64,000 nt of DNA from Salinicoccus halodurans (GTDB lineage: Bacteria > Bacillota > Bacilli > Staphylococcales > Salinicoccaceae): NCBI RefSeq assembly GCF_900114445.1, contig NZ_FOTB01000002.1, positions 271,752 through 335,751 of the forward strand, given 5' to 3'. This document shows, one piece after another, positions 53,652-62,652 of this stretch. The notes beneath the pieces are model-generated. The model saw only the letters and a list, made by a program, of their open reading frames with translations. It did no database searches and was not told the DNA's origin. Numbering within the stretch: position 1 is the first letter of the stretch; every line of letters starts with the position of its first letter. Both the position numbers and the translations under genes were made by a program.

Positions 53652-54821
53652 ATGACTGTCAAAGACGAAGTGATAGACACTCATCTGGAACATATCATCA
53701 ATTTCAGGAGGAGGCTTCACAGGGAGCCTGAACTGAGTTTCAAAGAATTCCAGACGACGAACCTTATAGAAAACGGCTTGGAAGATACACAGATAAAGTT
53801 TTATGACTTGAGTGAAAAAACTGGTCTGATCGGCGTGCTTGAAAAAGATCCGTCATATGATTACATCGGGGTGAGGGGAGACATGGACGCCCTGCCGGTT
53901 ACAGAAATGACAAACCTCGATTTCAAATCGGAAAATGAAGGGGTCATGCACGCCTGCGGTCACGATATCCATACGAGTATCGTATATGGGTTCGCGAAAG
54001 TGATCAATGATATGTATGATGACTTGAAATACAATATCGTATTCATTTTCCAGCCCGCTGAAGAAGTTCTGGGTGGGGCTAAATATATTAAAGAAGAGCT
54101 TAAACGGCTTGAAATACCTGTAGATAAGATAATCATGTTCCATACATGGCCTACTTTGGAAGAGGGGTTGATCGGCTACAGGGAAGAGGATATGATGGCA
54201 GGATCAACAGGATTCAATTTGAAATTGACAGCAAAAGGCGGACACGCTGCACACCCTGACACTACAGCAGATCCGATCTATCTGGCATCGAATATCATCC
54301 AGTTCATCCAGGGTATCGCTTCAAGATTCAACGATCCGGCAACACCGGTGGTCATCACAGTCGGCCAGATAGATGCCGGAGAAAAGAATAACGTCATTCC
54401 GGGTGAATGTTCCTTCGGAGGGACAATCCGCAGTTTCTCAGAACAATCCATCAAACTCGCGAAGAATATGATTGAAGAATATACGAAGGATCTGACCGAG
54501 ATGTCGGATGCGGGCTATGACATAGAGTACAGTAAATACTGCCCGCCGGTCATCAACAACCAGGAACTTGTTGAAGATTTTATAAACTGCGGCGATCCTT
54601 CTGTGTTCCATGAACTTAAAGAGCCTTCCATGGGATCTGAAGATTTTGCCTTCTATATGCAGGACTATGTCGGTGCGGCATTCCGTGTCGGCACAAAAAT
54701 GAAGGATGTAAAAGAAAGCGGATATTCGCTTCACAGCCCTGAAGTGGTATTCTCTGAAAAGAGCATGAAAACAGCAATCAATGCGCTCGTCAACTTTGCA
54801 ACAGGAGCGAAGAAAAAATAA
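53652..54821 (+). CDS. M20D-family amidohydrolase
   Basis: A 389-residue metal-dependent amidohydrolase. Motifs: HREPELSFKEFQT, RGDMDALPV, MHACGHDIHTS, FQPAEEVLGGAKYI, GGHAAHPDTTADPI, and GSEDFAFYM. The group includes N-acetyl-diaminopimelate deacetylases, hippurate hydrolases and indole-acetamino acid hydrolases. It follows a terminator, so it is a unit of its own. The start ATG is preceded by AAAAGGTGG. Activity on lysine precursors is possible but no dap gene is nearby. Confidence 0.85.
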   Translation: MTVKDEVIDTHLEHIINFRRRLHREPELSFKEFQTTNLIENGLEDTQIKFYDLSEKTGLIGVLEKDPSYDYIGVRGDMDALPVTEMTNLDFKSENEGVMHACGHDIHTSIVYGFAKVINDMYDDLKYNIVFIFQPAEEVLGGAKYIKEELKRLEIPVDKIIMFHTWPTLEEGLIGYREEDMMAGSTGFNLKLTAKGGHAAHPDTTADPIYLASNIIQFIQGIASRFNDPATPVVITVGQIDAGEKNNVIPGECSFGGTIRSFSEQSIKLAKNMIEEYTKDLTEMSDAGYDIEYSKYCPPVINNQELVEDFINCGDPSVFHELKEPSMGSEDFAFYMQDYVGAAFRVGTKMKDVKESGYSLHSPEVVFSEKSMKTAINALVNFATGAKKK

Positions 54822-54845
54822 AGCCGGTATTCCGGCTTTTTTATT
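54821..54845 (+). terminator. Rho-independent terminator
   Basis: AAGCCGG and CCGGCTT with a short loop, then TTTTTT. Confidence 0.85.
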
Positions 54846-54917
54846 GTTAAAGATTCTTGTAAGTCGGCATGACCTCCTATATATTTGAACTAGCAGAAAA
54901 AGAAAGTGGGATATATA

Positions 54918-55751
54918 GTGGTCACTGTAGAAAAGGCTTTAAACAACAATGTTGTCATAGGCAGAGATGAATTTGAAGAGGTCGTTCTTATCGGCAGAGG
55001 CGTCGGTTTTAACAAGAAAACCGGAGACACACTCGAAATCGGCGAGGCGGATAAAGTATATAAACTTGAAGGGCAGCAGGATACCAGCAGATATCAGACC
55101 TTGCTTACCATGGCGGATGAAACATTGTTCCAGTCCACTTTGGAGGCCATAGAACTTATCGATGACATGACTTCCGAGAAGTTGAACAACAGGATTCTGC
55201 TTTCTTTAACCGATCATCTGCTTTTCGCGATGAAACGGATGGAAGAGGGGATCGAGATGGCAAATCCCTTCGTCAATGAAACGAAGGCCCTTTATCCGAA
55301 GGAATATAAAATAGCTGAAGCGGTCGTGGATATGTTCAACCGGAAATACGGCATCCACCTGCCCGAAGCGGAAGTGGGGTTCATCGCCCTCCATGTACAT
55401 TCATCCATATACAACCGCTCTCTGAGAGATATGAATGTCTTGTCGGAAGTAGTGCATCAGGCGATTACAATGATTGAATATGGTCTCGATACCAAAGTGG
55501 ATCAGAGTTCCATACAGTACGACAGATTTGTCCGCCATATCAGTTTTTGTGTGCAGCGTGTGATGAACGGTGAAAGTGTACCGACGCAGGAACAATTCGA
55601 TTCACTGTTGAAAGTGCAATATCCGGTATGCTATAATATAGCAGTGAAAATAGTAAAGATGATACAGAATAAACTTCAGAGGAAAGTCTACGATTCTGAA
55701 GTTGTTTATTTGACAATGCATATACAACATTTCGAGCATTATTCTAAATAG
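54918..55751 (+). CDS. glcT: BglG-family transcription antiterminator (GlcT)
   Basis: A 277-residue antiterminator. The N-terminal RNA-binding CAT domain (VEKALNNNVVIGRDEFEEVVLIGRGVGFNKKTGD) is followed by two PRD domains with regulatory histidines (residues about 90-170: LLSLTDHLLF, FIALHVHSS; and 180-270: HISFCVQRV, YLTMHIQHF). GTG 54918 fits the AAAGTGGG site; the frame opens at 54906. The ptsG gene follows after 113 bp containing a terminator and RAT-like sequence, which is the B. subtilis and Staphylococcus carnosus glcT-ptsG pattern. Confidence 0.93.
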   Translation: MVTVEKALNNNVVIGRDEFEEVVLIGRGVGFNKKTGDTLEIGEADKVYKLEGQQDTSRYQTLLTMADETLFQSTLEAIELIDDMTSEKLNNRILLSLTDHLLFAMKRMEEGIEMANPFVNETKALYPKEYKIAEAVVDMFNRKYGIHLPEAEVGFIALHVHSSIYNRSLRDMNVLSEVVHQAITMIEYGLDTKVDQSSIQYDRFVRHISFCVQRVMNGESVPTQEQFDSLLKVQYPVCYNIAVKIVKMIQNKLQRKVYDSEVVYLTMHIQHFEHYSK

Positions 55752-55777
55752 ACGTGTTACCGCAAGGGCATGAGTTT
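55751..55777 (+). promoter_or_regulatory. GlcT antiterminator (RAT) site, putative
   Basis: GACGTGTTACCGCAAGGGCATGAGTTT resembles, in its outer halves (ACGTGTTAC and GGCATGAGT), the ptsG RAT described for Bacillus, with a shorter centre. It overlaps the left arm of the next terminator, so RAT folding stabilised by GlcT would prevent termination and allow ptsG expression when glucose is present. Confidence 0.65.
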
Positions 55778-55825
55778 ATAGGAATGGTTTATTTAACTAT
55801 ACCTGTATACTCATGCCCTTTTTCT
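55764..55825 (+). terminator. Regulated terminator before ptsG
   Basis: AAGGGCATGAGT pairs with ACTCATGCCCTT (12 bp) across an extended inner loop that has further pairing, then TTTTT. The left arm is part of the RAT, giving mutually exclusive structures. Confidence 0.85.
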
Positions 55826-55864
55826 GTTGATTCTTTATAAATTTATATTTTAGGGGGAAGTATT

Positions 55865-57898
55865 ATGTTTAAGAAGCTCTTTGGACAGCTTCAACGCATT
55901 GGTAAGGCACTCATGCTGCCGGTCGCGATTTTGCCGGCTGCCGGTCTGATGCTCGGTATCGGTGCCGCAATGCAGACAGAAGCAATGATAGACTGGCTGC
56001 CTTTCCTGGAAGCAGGATGGCTGGTTGCTTTATCTGATATGCTTCAGGCTGCAGGCGGCGTCGTATTCGATAACCTGGCCCTGCTGTTCGCACTTGGTGT
56101 AGCAGTGGGTCTTGCGAAAGGCGACGGTGTTGCAGCGATTGCAGCATTCGTCGGTTATATGATCATGAACGTGACAATGGGCCAGATTGCAGGTGTTACA
56201 CCTGAAATGGCCGGAGAAAACCCGGCATATGCAGCAGTACTCGGCGTACCGACAATACAGACAGGAGTCTTCGGCGGTATCATCATCGGGGTTCTGTCTG
56301 CCTGGGCATATAACAAATACTATAATATCAATCTGCCGGCATTTTTAGGATTCTTTGCCGGTAAACGTTTCGTTCCGATTGTTACAGCAGTATTCTCATT
56401 CATCATTGGTCTGGTCATGTTTGTCATCTGGCCGCCAATTCAGACGGGCCTGAACGAAGTATCACTTTGGCTGATGGAAGAAAATACAGCGATCGGTGTA
56501 TTCGCATTCGGTATGATCAAACGACTGCTCATTCCATTTGGTCTGCACCATATCTTCCATGCACCATTCTGGTTCGAGTTTGGTACGTATACAGACGCAG
56601 CCGGATCAGTTGTACGTGGTGATTTGAACATCTTCTTTGCACAAATACGTGACGGTGTGGAACTTACGGCAGGTAACTTCATGCAGGGCGAATTCCCGGT
56701 AATGATGTTCGGTCTGCCGGCAGCAGCACTTGCAATGTACCATACAGCTAAACCGCAGCATAAAAAATATGTTGCAGGTATCATGGCATCCGGTGCACTG
56801 ACGAGTTTCCTGACAGGCATTACTGAACCGCTTGAGTTCTCATTCCTGTTTGTTGCACCAATTCTTTATGTACTTCACGCACTGCTGGATGGACTCAGCT
56901 TCCTGATTCTGTACCTGCTTGATTTGAATCTGGGTTATACATTCTCAGGCGGATTCATCGACTTCTTCCTGTTCGGTATTCTGCAGAATAGAACCGAATG
57001 GTGGTGGGTACTGGTAGTCGGTGCCGTTTACGCAGTTATCTACTACGTACTTTTCCGCGTTCTGATTCAGGTATTGAATCTGAAAACACCTGGACGTGAA
57101 GATGAAGAGAGAGCCGCAACATCTTCTACAGTACAGGAACTTCCATTCAATGTTCTTACAGCAATGGGCGGTAAAGAAAACATCAAACATCTTGATGCAT
57201 GTATCACACGACTCCGTGTCGAAGTTGCAGACACAGGTTCAGTCAACGAAGCGGAACTGAAAGCACTCGGCGCTTCCGGGGTGATGAAAGTCGGCAATAA
57301 CATGCAGGCGATCTTCGGTCCGAAATCCGACCAGATCAAGCATGATATGCAACAGATTATGGACGGCAGCATCAAATCACCGGAAGAAACAACAGTGACA
57401 GAAGACAATGAAAGTGTAAGCGAAGCGACATCACAGATCATGACGGATGAAAATAAAGATATCTATTCTCCAATCGAAGGGGAAGCCGTAGATCTTTCTG
57501 AAGTGCCGGATCAGGTATTCAGTGAAAAAATGATGGGTGACGGTATCGCAATCAAACCGATAAACGGTACGGTAAGAGCACCATTCGACGGTGAAGTCGT
57601 TACAGACTTCCCGACCAAACACGCACTTGGTCTAGTAAATGAAGGTGGATTGGAACTTCTCATCCACTTCGGTCTCGACACCGTCAACCTTAAAGGCGAA
57701 GGTTTCGACCTGAAAGTTGCGGCGGGCGATAAAATTAAAAAAGGCGATGTCCTGATGGAAGTGGACTTGGACTATATCAGAGAAAACGCCAAGAGTGACA
57801 TTACGCCAATCATTATTACAGGGCCGTCAGGCACTGAGATTGCTGCCAGAGAAAACGGCGCAGTTTCAAATGATGATATCGTGATCAATATTAAATAA
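55865..57898 (+). CDS. ptsG: PTS glucose-specific EIICBA
   Basis: A 677-residue three-domain PTS transporter. EIIC spans about residues 1-410 with EIIC-Glc motifs ([39 protein letters not shown]). EIIB has phospho-Cys446 ([11 protein letters not shown]). A 45-residue linker leads to EIIA with active-site His601 ([11 protein letters not shown]) and auxiliary His586. Its EIIA probably also serves MurP. It is regulated by GlcT through the RAT-terminator upstream. Confidence 0.96.
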   Translation: MFKKLFGQLQRIGKALMLPVAILPAAGLMLGIGAAMQTEAMIDWLPFLEAGWLVALSDMLQAAGGVVFDNLALLFALGVAVGLAKGDGVAAIAAFVGYMIMNVTMGQIAGVTPEMAGENPAYAAVLGVPTIQTGVFGGIIIGVLSAWAYNKYYNINLPAFLGFFAGKRFVPIVTAVFSFIIGLVMFVIWPPIQTGLNEVSLWLMEENTAIGVFAFGMIKRLLIPFGLHHIFHAPFWFEFGTYTDAAGSVVRGDLNIFFAQIRDGVELTAGNFMQGEFPVMMFGLPAAALAMYHTAKPQHKKYVAGIMASGALTSFLTGITEPLEFSFLFVAPILYVLHALLDGLSFLILYLLDLNLGYTFSGGFIDFFLFGILQNRTEWWWVLVVGAVYAVIYYVLFRVLIQVLNLKTPGREDEERAATSSTVQELPFNVLTAMGGKENIKHLDACITRLRVEVADTGSVNEAELKALGASGVMKVGNNMQAIFGPKSDQIKHDMQQIMDGSIKSPEETTVTEDNESVSEATSQIMTDENKDIYSPIEGEAVDLSEVPDQVFSEKMMGDGIAIKPINGTVRAPFDGEVVTDFPTKHALGLVNEGGLELLIHFGLDTVNLKGEGFDLKVAAGDKIKKGDVLMEVDLDYIRENAKSDITPIIITGPSGTEIAARENGAVSNDDIVINIK

Positions 57899-57909
57899 TT
57901 TTCATTCAG

Positions 57910-57948
57910 ACACACCCGGAGCTATTTTCGCATCCGGGTGTGTTTTTG
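57910..57948 (+). terminator. Rho-independent terminator
   Basis: ACACACCCGGA and TCCGGGTGTGT with a 12-base loop, then TTTTT. Confidence 0.9.
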
Positions 57949-58025
57949 TTATCTGTTGTATCTCTCTGAAGGCTCATCTAAAATTGGAGGTGCAAATATT
58001 CTATTGATGAAAAGGGGATGCAGTA

Positions 58026-59810
58026 ATGATAGAATTTCCAAAACCGACCGTCGAGCAGTATTTTACTTCTTATACGATCAGTAACTTCAGTGTGAGTCCG
58101 GACGGGAAAAAGTTGTTTTTCAGTACGAATCTTAATGGGAAGATGAACATTTGGGCGATGGATGTGAATAAGAGGTACCCATATTTATTCTCACAGAAAA
58201 ATGAATCGACGAATTTTGTGAAATATGACCCTGATGGGAGATTTGTTTTGGCGGGTTTCGATCAGGACGGGGACGAGAATTATCAGATCTATGCCATCGG
58301 GCCGGACGGTGGAATACCGCAGCCGCTTATCACCGGAGAACCTGAAGAAAAGTACTACTTTGGCCGACTGTCTGAAAACGGTGATAAAATCTATTACACT
58401 ACTTCAAAAGGCAATGAGAGTTTCCTGAACTCTAAAGTCTATAATCTGGAAACATCGGAGCATACCTTGCTTTTTGAGGGTGATGATGCAGCAACGTTTA
58501 TCGAGGATGTGTCTCCTGATGAAAGAAAAATCGCCTATATGAAATTGTATGCCAACACTTACATCCTGGGTATGATCCAGACTGAGGATGGAGAAGTATT
58601 CGTCACTCCGGAAAAGGATACTGTGCATACGGTGGGCGACATCAACTTCGTCAGTGATGACGAAGTGTGGTTTCAAACGAACTACGAGAGTGAATATTCC
58701 TATCTGGCGAAATATAATCTGACAAAAAAGGAATTTTCCAAAGTGATGGATTTCGGTGATGAATCGATTACTTCCATCATTTTCAATAAAGACAGGAACA
58801 AACTGTATCTGATCACGGAAAATGGGGTTGTGGATCATTTTTATTATTACGATTTAAATACACAGAGGAGTGACAGGATTGATGTGCCTTTTGAATCGAT
58901 AGGGCAGTGCACGACAACGAAAAATGGTGATGTTTTTGTGCTGGCCGGCAGTGCTGTCTCGCCGTTCAATATATGGAAATACGACGGGGGATCCTGGGAC
59001 AGACTGACGGAAAACCGGGTGCTCGGAGTCACTGAAAAAGATATGTCCGATCCCGAGATTATAAAGTATGCATCGTATGACGGCCTGGAGATTGAAGCGC
59101 TGCTGTTCAGAGCAAAAGAGGAGAACAGCAACGGCTATACGATATTCTGGCCGCACGGAGGTCCTCAGGCGGCAGAAAGAAAATTCTATCGGGCGATGTT
59201 CCAGATGTTTTTGAACAGAGGCTATAATATCTTCTGTCCGAACTTCAGGGGCAGTACCGGATATGGAGCAAGCTTTGTGAAAATGGTGGAGCAGGACTGG
59301 GGTGAAGGACCAAGATTGGACAATGTTGAAGGGGTGAAATGGCTCTTTGACAACGATATTTCATCCCCTGAAAAACTGTTCCTGGTGGGCGGCAGCTATG
59401 GCGGCTATATGGCACTGTTGCTGCACGGCAGGCACCCTGAGTATTTCAGGGCAGTAGTGGATATATTCGGGGTTTCCGATCTGTTCACGTTTTACAATTC
59501 AGTACCTGAACACTGGAAGCCGATCATGGAACGATGGGTCGGCGACCCGGAGCGGGATATTGAAAAATTCACTGTAGATTCTCCAGTGACATACCTGGAT
59601 ACAATGACAAACCCCATGCTCGTCATACAGGGAGCGAAGGATCCCAGGGTTGTTAAAGAAGAATCCGATCAGATTGTCAAAAAACTGGAGAATGCCGGCC
59701 GGGAAGTGGAATACCTGGTGCTTGAAGATGAGGGACATGGCTTCTCTAAAAAGGAAAACGAAATCAAAGTCTATAAGACAATGCTTGGTTTCCTGGAAAA
59801 ACATCATTAA
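58026..59810 (+). CDS. S9-family serine peptidase (prolyl oligopeptidase/acylaminoacyl peptidase type)
   Basis: A 594-residue cytosolic peptidase. The first about 340 residues form a WD-like beta-propeller (repeats such as SVSPDGKKLFFST, YDPDGRFVLAG, VSPDERKIAYM). The C-terminal alpha/beta hydrolase domain has GGSYGGYM with the nucleophile Ser (about residue 456), Asp in GAKDPRVV and His in DEGHGFSKK. No signal peptide is seen. It cleaves oligopeptides or N-acylated peptides. The start is ATG with AAAGGGGATG upstream. Confidence 0.87.
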   Translation: MIEFPKPTVEQYFTSYTISNFSVSPDGKKLFFSTNLNGKMNIWAMDVNKRYPYLFSQKNESTNFVKYDPDGRFVLAGFDQDGDENYQIYAIGPDGGIPQPLITGEPEEKYYFGRLSENGDKIYYTTSKGNESFLNSKVYNLETSEHTLLFEGDDAATFIEDVSPDERKIAYMKLYANTYILGMIQTEDGEVFVTPEKDTVHTVGDINFVSDDEVWFQTNYESEYSYLAKYNLTKKEFSKVMDFGDESITSIIFNKDRNKLYLITENGVVDHFYYYDLNTQRSDRIDVPFESIGQCTTTKNGDVFVLAGSAVSPFNIWKYDGGSWDRLTENRVLGVTEKDMSDPEIIKYASYDGLEIEALLFRAKEENSNGYTIFWPHGGPQAAERKFYRAMFQMFLNRGYNIFCPNFRGSTGYGASFVKMVEQDWGEGPRLDNVEGVKWLFDNDISSPEKLFLVGGSYGGYMALLLHGRHPEYFRAVVDIFGVSDLFTFYNSVPEHWKPIMERWVGDPERDIEKFTVDSPVTYLDTMTNPMLVIQGAKDPRVVKEESDQIVKKLENAGREVEYLVLEDEGHGFSKKENEIKVYKTMLGFLEKHH

Positions 59811-59875
59811 GCCGACAGTAATTCCTGATAATTGGGGTATAGGTCACTAAGATATACTTACAGGGGGCGAATAGC

Positions 59876-60055
59876 ATGCAACGGGAATCCGAATGGGATA
59901 TTACGCGACGCGAGTTGGACAAAGAAGCGGAGAAGCCGCCGGAAATGCACGATTCCTGGAAAAAAGATGCCTGGTATTCAGTAATGTTCGAAGCGTTTCT
60001 CGGAACAGTTGGTCTGATACTCAGATTTATACGCGGTATTTTCAGTGCTATTTAG
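59876..60055 (+). CDS. Small protein, 59 residues, hydrophobic C-terminus
   Basis: A short reading frame behind AGGGGGC, starting ATG 59876 and ending TAG. The product is charged in its first half (MQRESEWDITRRELDKEAEK, then PPEMHDSWKKDA) and has a hydrophobic C-terminal helix (VMFEAFLGTVGLILRFIRGIFSAI) that may be amphipathic or membrane-inserted. It lies 65 bp after the S9 peptidase gene and is followed at once by a strong terminator, so the layout is that of a real gene. No family is recognised. Confidence 0.65.
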   Translation: MQRESEWDITRRELDKEAEKPPEMHDSWKKDAWYSVMFEAFLGTVGLILRFIRGIFSAI

Positions 60056-60057
60056 AC

Positions 60058-60082
60058 AGCCCGGCGTTGCCGGGCTATTTTT
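60058..60082 (+). terminator. Rho-independent terminator
   Basis: AGCCCGGC and GCCGGGCT with a GTT loop, then ATTTTT. Confidence 0.93.
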
Positions 60083-60119
60083 ATGGGGAAACAGTGTGGA
60101 CGCACAATGAAAAAGCTCA

Positions 60120-60986
60120 TCAGCCGTCTAAATGATAATATTTCTTAACGAAACTATTTAGACTCTTTATCATTTTCAAATCCAGCATTTCTTCTTTATA
60201 TAATAACCAGGAACTTCTTGTAATTTTCCCCCCATCTATCTTCATATCCAATGTATGCAGATGATCTTCCCCACGAAGGCTGATGTTTGGCATCAGTGAA
60301 TAACCGAGTCCTTTTTTAACCATTTCTTTGCATGTTTCTATGCGGTCGACTTCCATGGATACATGAGCTGGACTGTCGAAGTTTTTCACCCACCAGTCAT
60401 CAAAAGTGTTTTTCAAAAGAGGGTCTGTATGATACTTTATATAGTTCAAATCAGGCAGATCTTCCAATTTTATTTTATCTCTTGAAACCACACTCATATA
60501 TTCTTCATTAATCAGAATTTTGCTGCCTCTCCATTTTACTTCTCCTCTGATAAAAGCTGCATGAATGGATTCCTCTTTCAACTGGTCAATAATATCGGAA
60601 CTCCAGCCTGTCTTAAGCTGGACATCTATGTTTGGATGACGTTCTATAAATCCTTCCAGAATCGACGGCAGCTCATAAAATGCGAAATTACTGGATGCTC
60701 CCAGACGAAGTGTGCCTTTCAAAGTATCACTCATATTTGCCAGTCCATCATGAGTGTCTCGGAGTTCTTTTATCATTCTTTCGGCATATTTGACGATGTA
60801 TTCCCCTTCGCTGGTAAACGTGATTCCTTTATTCCCCCGATGCAGAAGTGTAATATCGAACTCTTTTTCCAGCTGTTTGATCCGATATGTAAGAGAAGGT
60901 TGTGATAGATAGAGTTTCTTCGCAGTTTTTGTAATATTTCTTTCTTCGTAAAGGACCGTCAGCAGCTGCCAGTCTTTTTCATTCAT
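60120..60986 (-). CDS. LysR-family transcriptional regulator (TcuR-like position)
   Basis: A 288-residue regulator with an N-terminal winged helix (WQLLTVLYEERNITKTAKKLYLSQPSLTYRIKQLEKEF) and a substrate-sensing domain (GTLRLGASSNFAFYELPSILEGF). It is divergent from the TcuA-like gene with 126 bp between, the normal layout for a LysR activator and its target. In Salmonella, TcuR of the same family controls tricarballylate genes. The start has GGGGGAGC ahead of ATG. Confidence 0.88.
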   Translation of the reverse strand: MNEKDWQLLTVLYEERNITKTAKKLYLSQPSLTYRIKQLEKEFDITLLHRGNKGITFTSEGEYIVKYAERMIKELRDTHDGLANMSDTLKGTLRLGASSNFAFYELPSILEGFIERHPNIDVQLKTGWSSDIIDQLKEESIHAAFIRGEVKWRGSKILINEEYMSVVSRDKIKLEDLPDLNYIKYHTDPLLKNTFDDWWVKNFDSPAHVSMEVDRIETCKEMVKKGLGYSLMPNISLRGEDHLHTLDMKIDGGKITRSSWLLYKEEMLDLKMIKSLNSFVKKYYHLDG

Positions 60987-61112
60987 AATTGCTCCCCCCT
61001 CTTTGGAAATAAAAAATTTCTATTGATTATCATTTAAAATATATATTTTAATTATGTCAAGTATTCTCCTAATATGAAGTTAACTGATAAATACAAATAA
61101 GGGGCGAAACAG

Positions 61113-62612
61113 ATGAAGGACGAAAAACATTTTGATGTAGTTGTAGTAGGCACAGGAAACGCCGCACTCAGCGCTGCGGTCTCAGCAAGTGAAAAAGGTG
61201 CAAAAGTACTGATGCTCGAAAAAGGACCGGAACATAAGCGTGGAGGCAATTCATTCTTCACGGATGGAGCAATACGGTTTGCCTATAATGATCTTGCGGG
61301 CATAAAACGCATCGTTGATGATTTATCGGAAGCGGAAGCTTCCAAAATTGAAATGCCGGAATATGATATTAAAGCATTCCATGAAGACCTTATGAAAGTT
61401 ACGAAGAGAAAAAGCAAACCTGAACTTGCAGAACATCTCGTTTCAAAATCATACGAAACAATTCTGTGGATGAAGGAGCAGGGTGTAAAATTCATAATGA
61501 ATGAAAACCAGTTCTTCGAAAAAGATGGCACAAAGACTTTCTGGGGCGGACTGCCGGTAAAAACCGACAACAAAGGCATTGGTCTGGTTGAAGCGCTTTT
61601 TGAAAAGGCAAAAGCCAATGGAGTGGAAATCTGGTATGAGTCTCCCGCAGTGAAGCTGGAGAAAAAGAATGGGGAAATTTCAGGAGTGCAGGTGAAGCAG
61701 AGTAACGGAGTGAGTGTCGTTGTTCCGGCTAAATCCGTTGTTCTGGCGTGCGGCGGTTTTGAAGCCGACAAGAAGAAGCGTATGGAATATCTGGGTGATG
61801 AATGGGAAGAAGCGGTGGTAAGGGGCAGTGAATATAACACCGGTGATGGTATTACGATGGCACTGGAGGCAGGTGCAGTGCGAGCCGGCCAATATGACGG
61901 TTGCCATGCACATACAACAGATTACAATGCACCTAGAGTCGGAGACTACAGTAAGCCGGGTGACATCTATAAAAAATCTTCCTATCCGCTGGGCCTGATC
62001 GTGAATACGGAAGGGAAGCGATTCGTTGATGAAGGTGCGGATTTCCGTAACTACACGTATGCGAAATATGGAAAAGAGACGTTGAAACAGCCGGATCATA
62101 AGGCATTTCAGCTGTATGACAGCCGGGTGCGTCCGATGCTGAGGGTGGAATACGACCTTGAGGAAGCGACTGTATTCAAAGCGGACGCATTAGAGGAATT
62201 GGCAGTGAAAATGGGAGTGCCGAAAGAAGTGTTCCTAAAAACGATAAGTCAGTATAATGATGCTGTACAGGATGGAGAATACAACCCGAGCATCAAGGAT
62301 GGTAAGTCCACTCAGGGAATTTCACCTGAAAAAACAAACTGGGCATTGAAGTTCGATAAAGCGCCTTTCTACGCCTATCCGGTGACGTGTGGCATTACAT
62401 TTACTTTCGGAGCAGTAAAAGTAAATGATAAAGCGGAAGTCCTGGATGATTCGGAACAGCCTGTCAAAGGTCTCTATGCCGCCGGGGAAATGGTGGGGGA
62501 ACTTTTCTATCATAACTATCCGGGCGGGTCCGGTCTGATGTCGGGTTCCGTATTTGGCAGAACAGCGGGGATGTCTGCAGTGGAATCAATCAGAGATAAA
62601 ACGCTGAATTGA
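61113..62612 (+). CDS. FAD-dependent tricarballylate dehydrogenase-like flavoprotein (TcuA/fumarate reductase family)
   Basis: A 499-residue flavoprotein. The N-terminal FAD motif (DVVVVGTGNAALSAAVSASEKGAKVLMLEKG) is followed by GGNSFFTDGAIRF. The catalytic region carries RNYTYAKYG and a C-terminal YHNYPGGSGLMSGSVFGRTAG. Fold and length match TcuA, which oxidises tricarballylate to cis-aconitate. Next is an SLC13 transporter rather than TcuC, and TcuB (the Fe-S/cytochrome partner that reoxidises TcuA) is not present in this window. Other possible substrates are fumarate-like acids or 3-oxosteroids, so the label is moderate. Confidence 0.78.
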   Translation: MKDEKHFDVVVVGTGNAALSAAVSASEKGAKVLMLEKGPEHKRGGNSFFTDGAIRFAYNDLAGIKRIVDDLSEAEASKIEMPEYDIKAFHEDLMKVTKRKSKPELAEHLVSKSYETILWMKEQGVKFIMNENQFFEKDGTKTFWGGLPVKTDNKGIGLVEALFEKAKANGVEIWYESPAVKLEKKNGEISGVQVKQSNGVSVVVPAKSVVLACGGFEADKKKRMEYLGDEWEEAVVRGSEYNTGDGITMALEAGAVRAGQYDGCHAHTTDYNAPRVGDYSKPGDIYKKSSYPLGLIVNTEGKRFVDEGADFRNYTYAKYGKETLKQPDHKAFQLYDSRVRPMLRVEYDLEEATVFKADALEELAVKMGVPKEVFLKTISQYNDAVQDGEYNPSIKDGKSTQGISPEKTNWALKFDKAPFYAYPVTCGITFTFGAVKVNDKAEVLDDSEQPVKGLYAAGEMVGELFYHNYPGGSGLMSGSVFGRTAGMSAVESIRDKTLN

Positions 62613-62652
62613 CCGGAAGTAAGCTAGAGTTAACGGGGCTGGTGGGGTATTC

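Noticed and set aside
59893..60135. Eighty-residue frame overlapping the small gene at 59876
   Set aside because: It runs through the terminator hairpin at 60058 and has no ribosome site; the 59-residue frame fits better.
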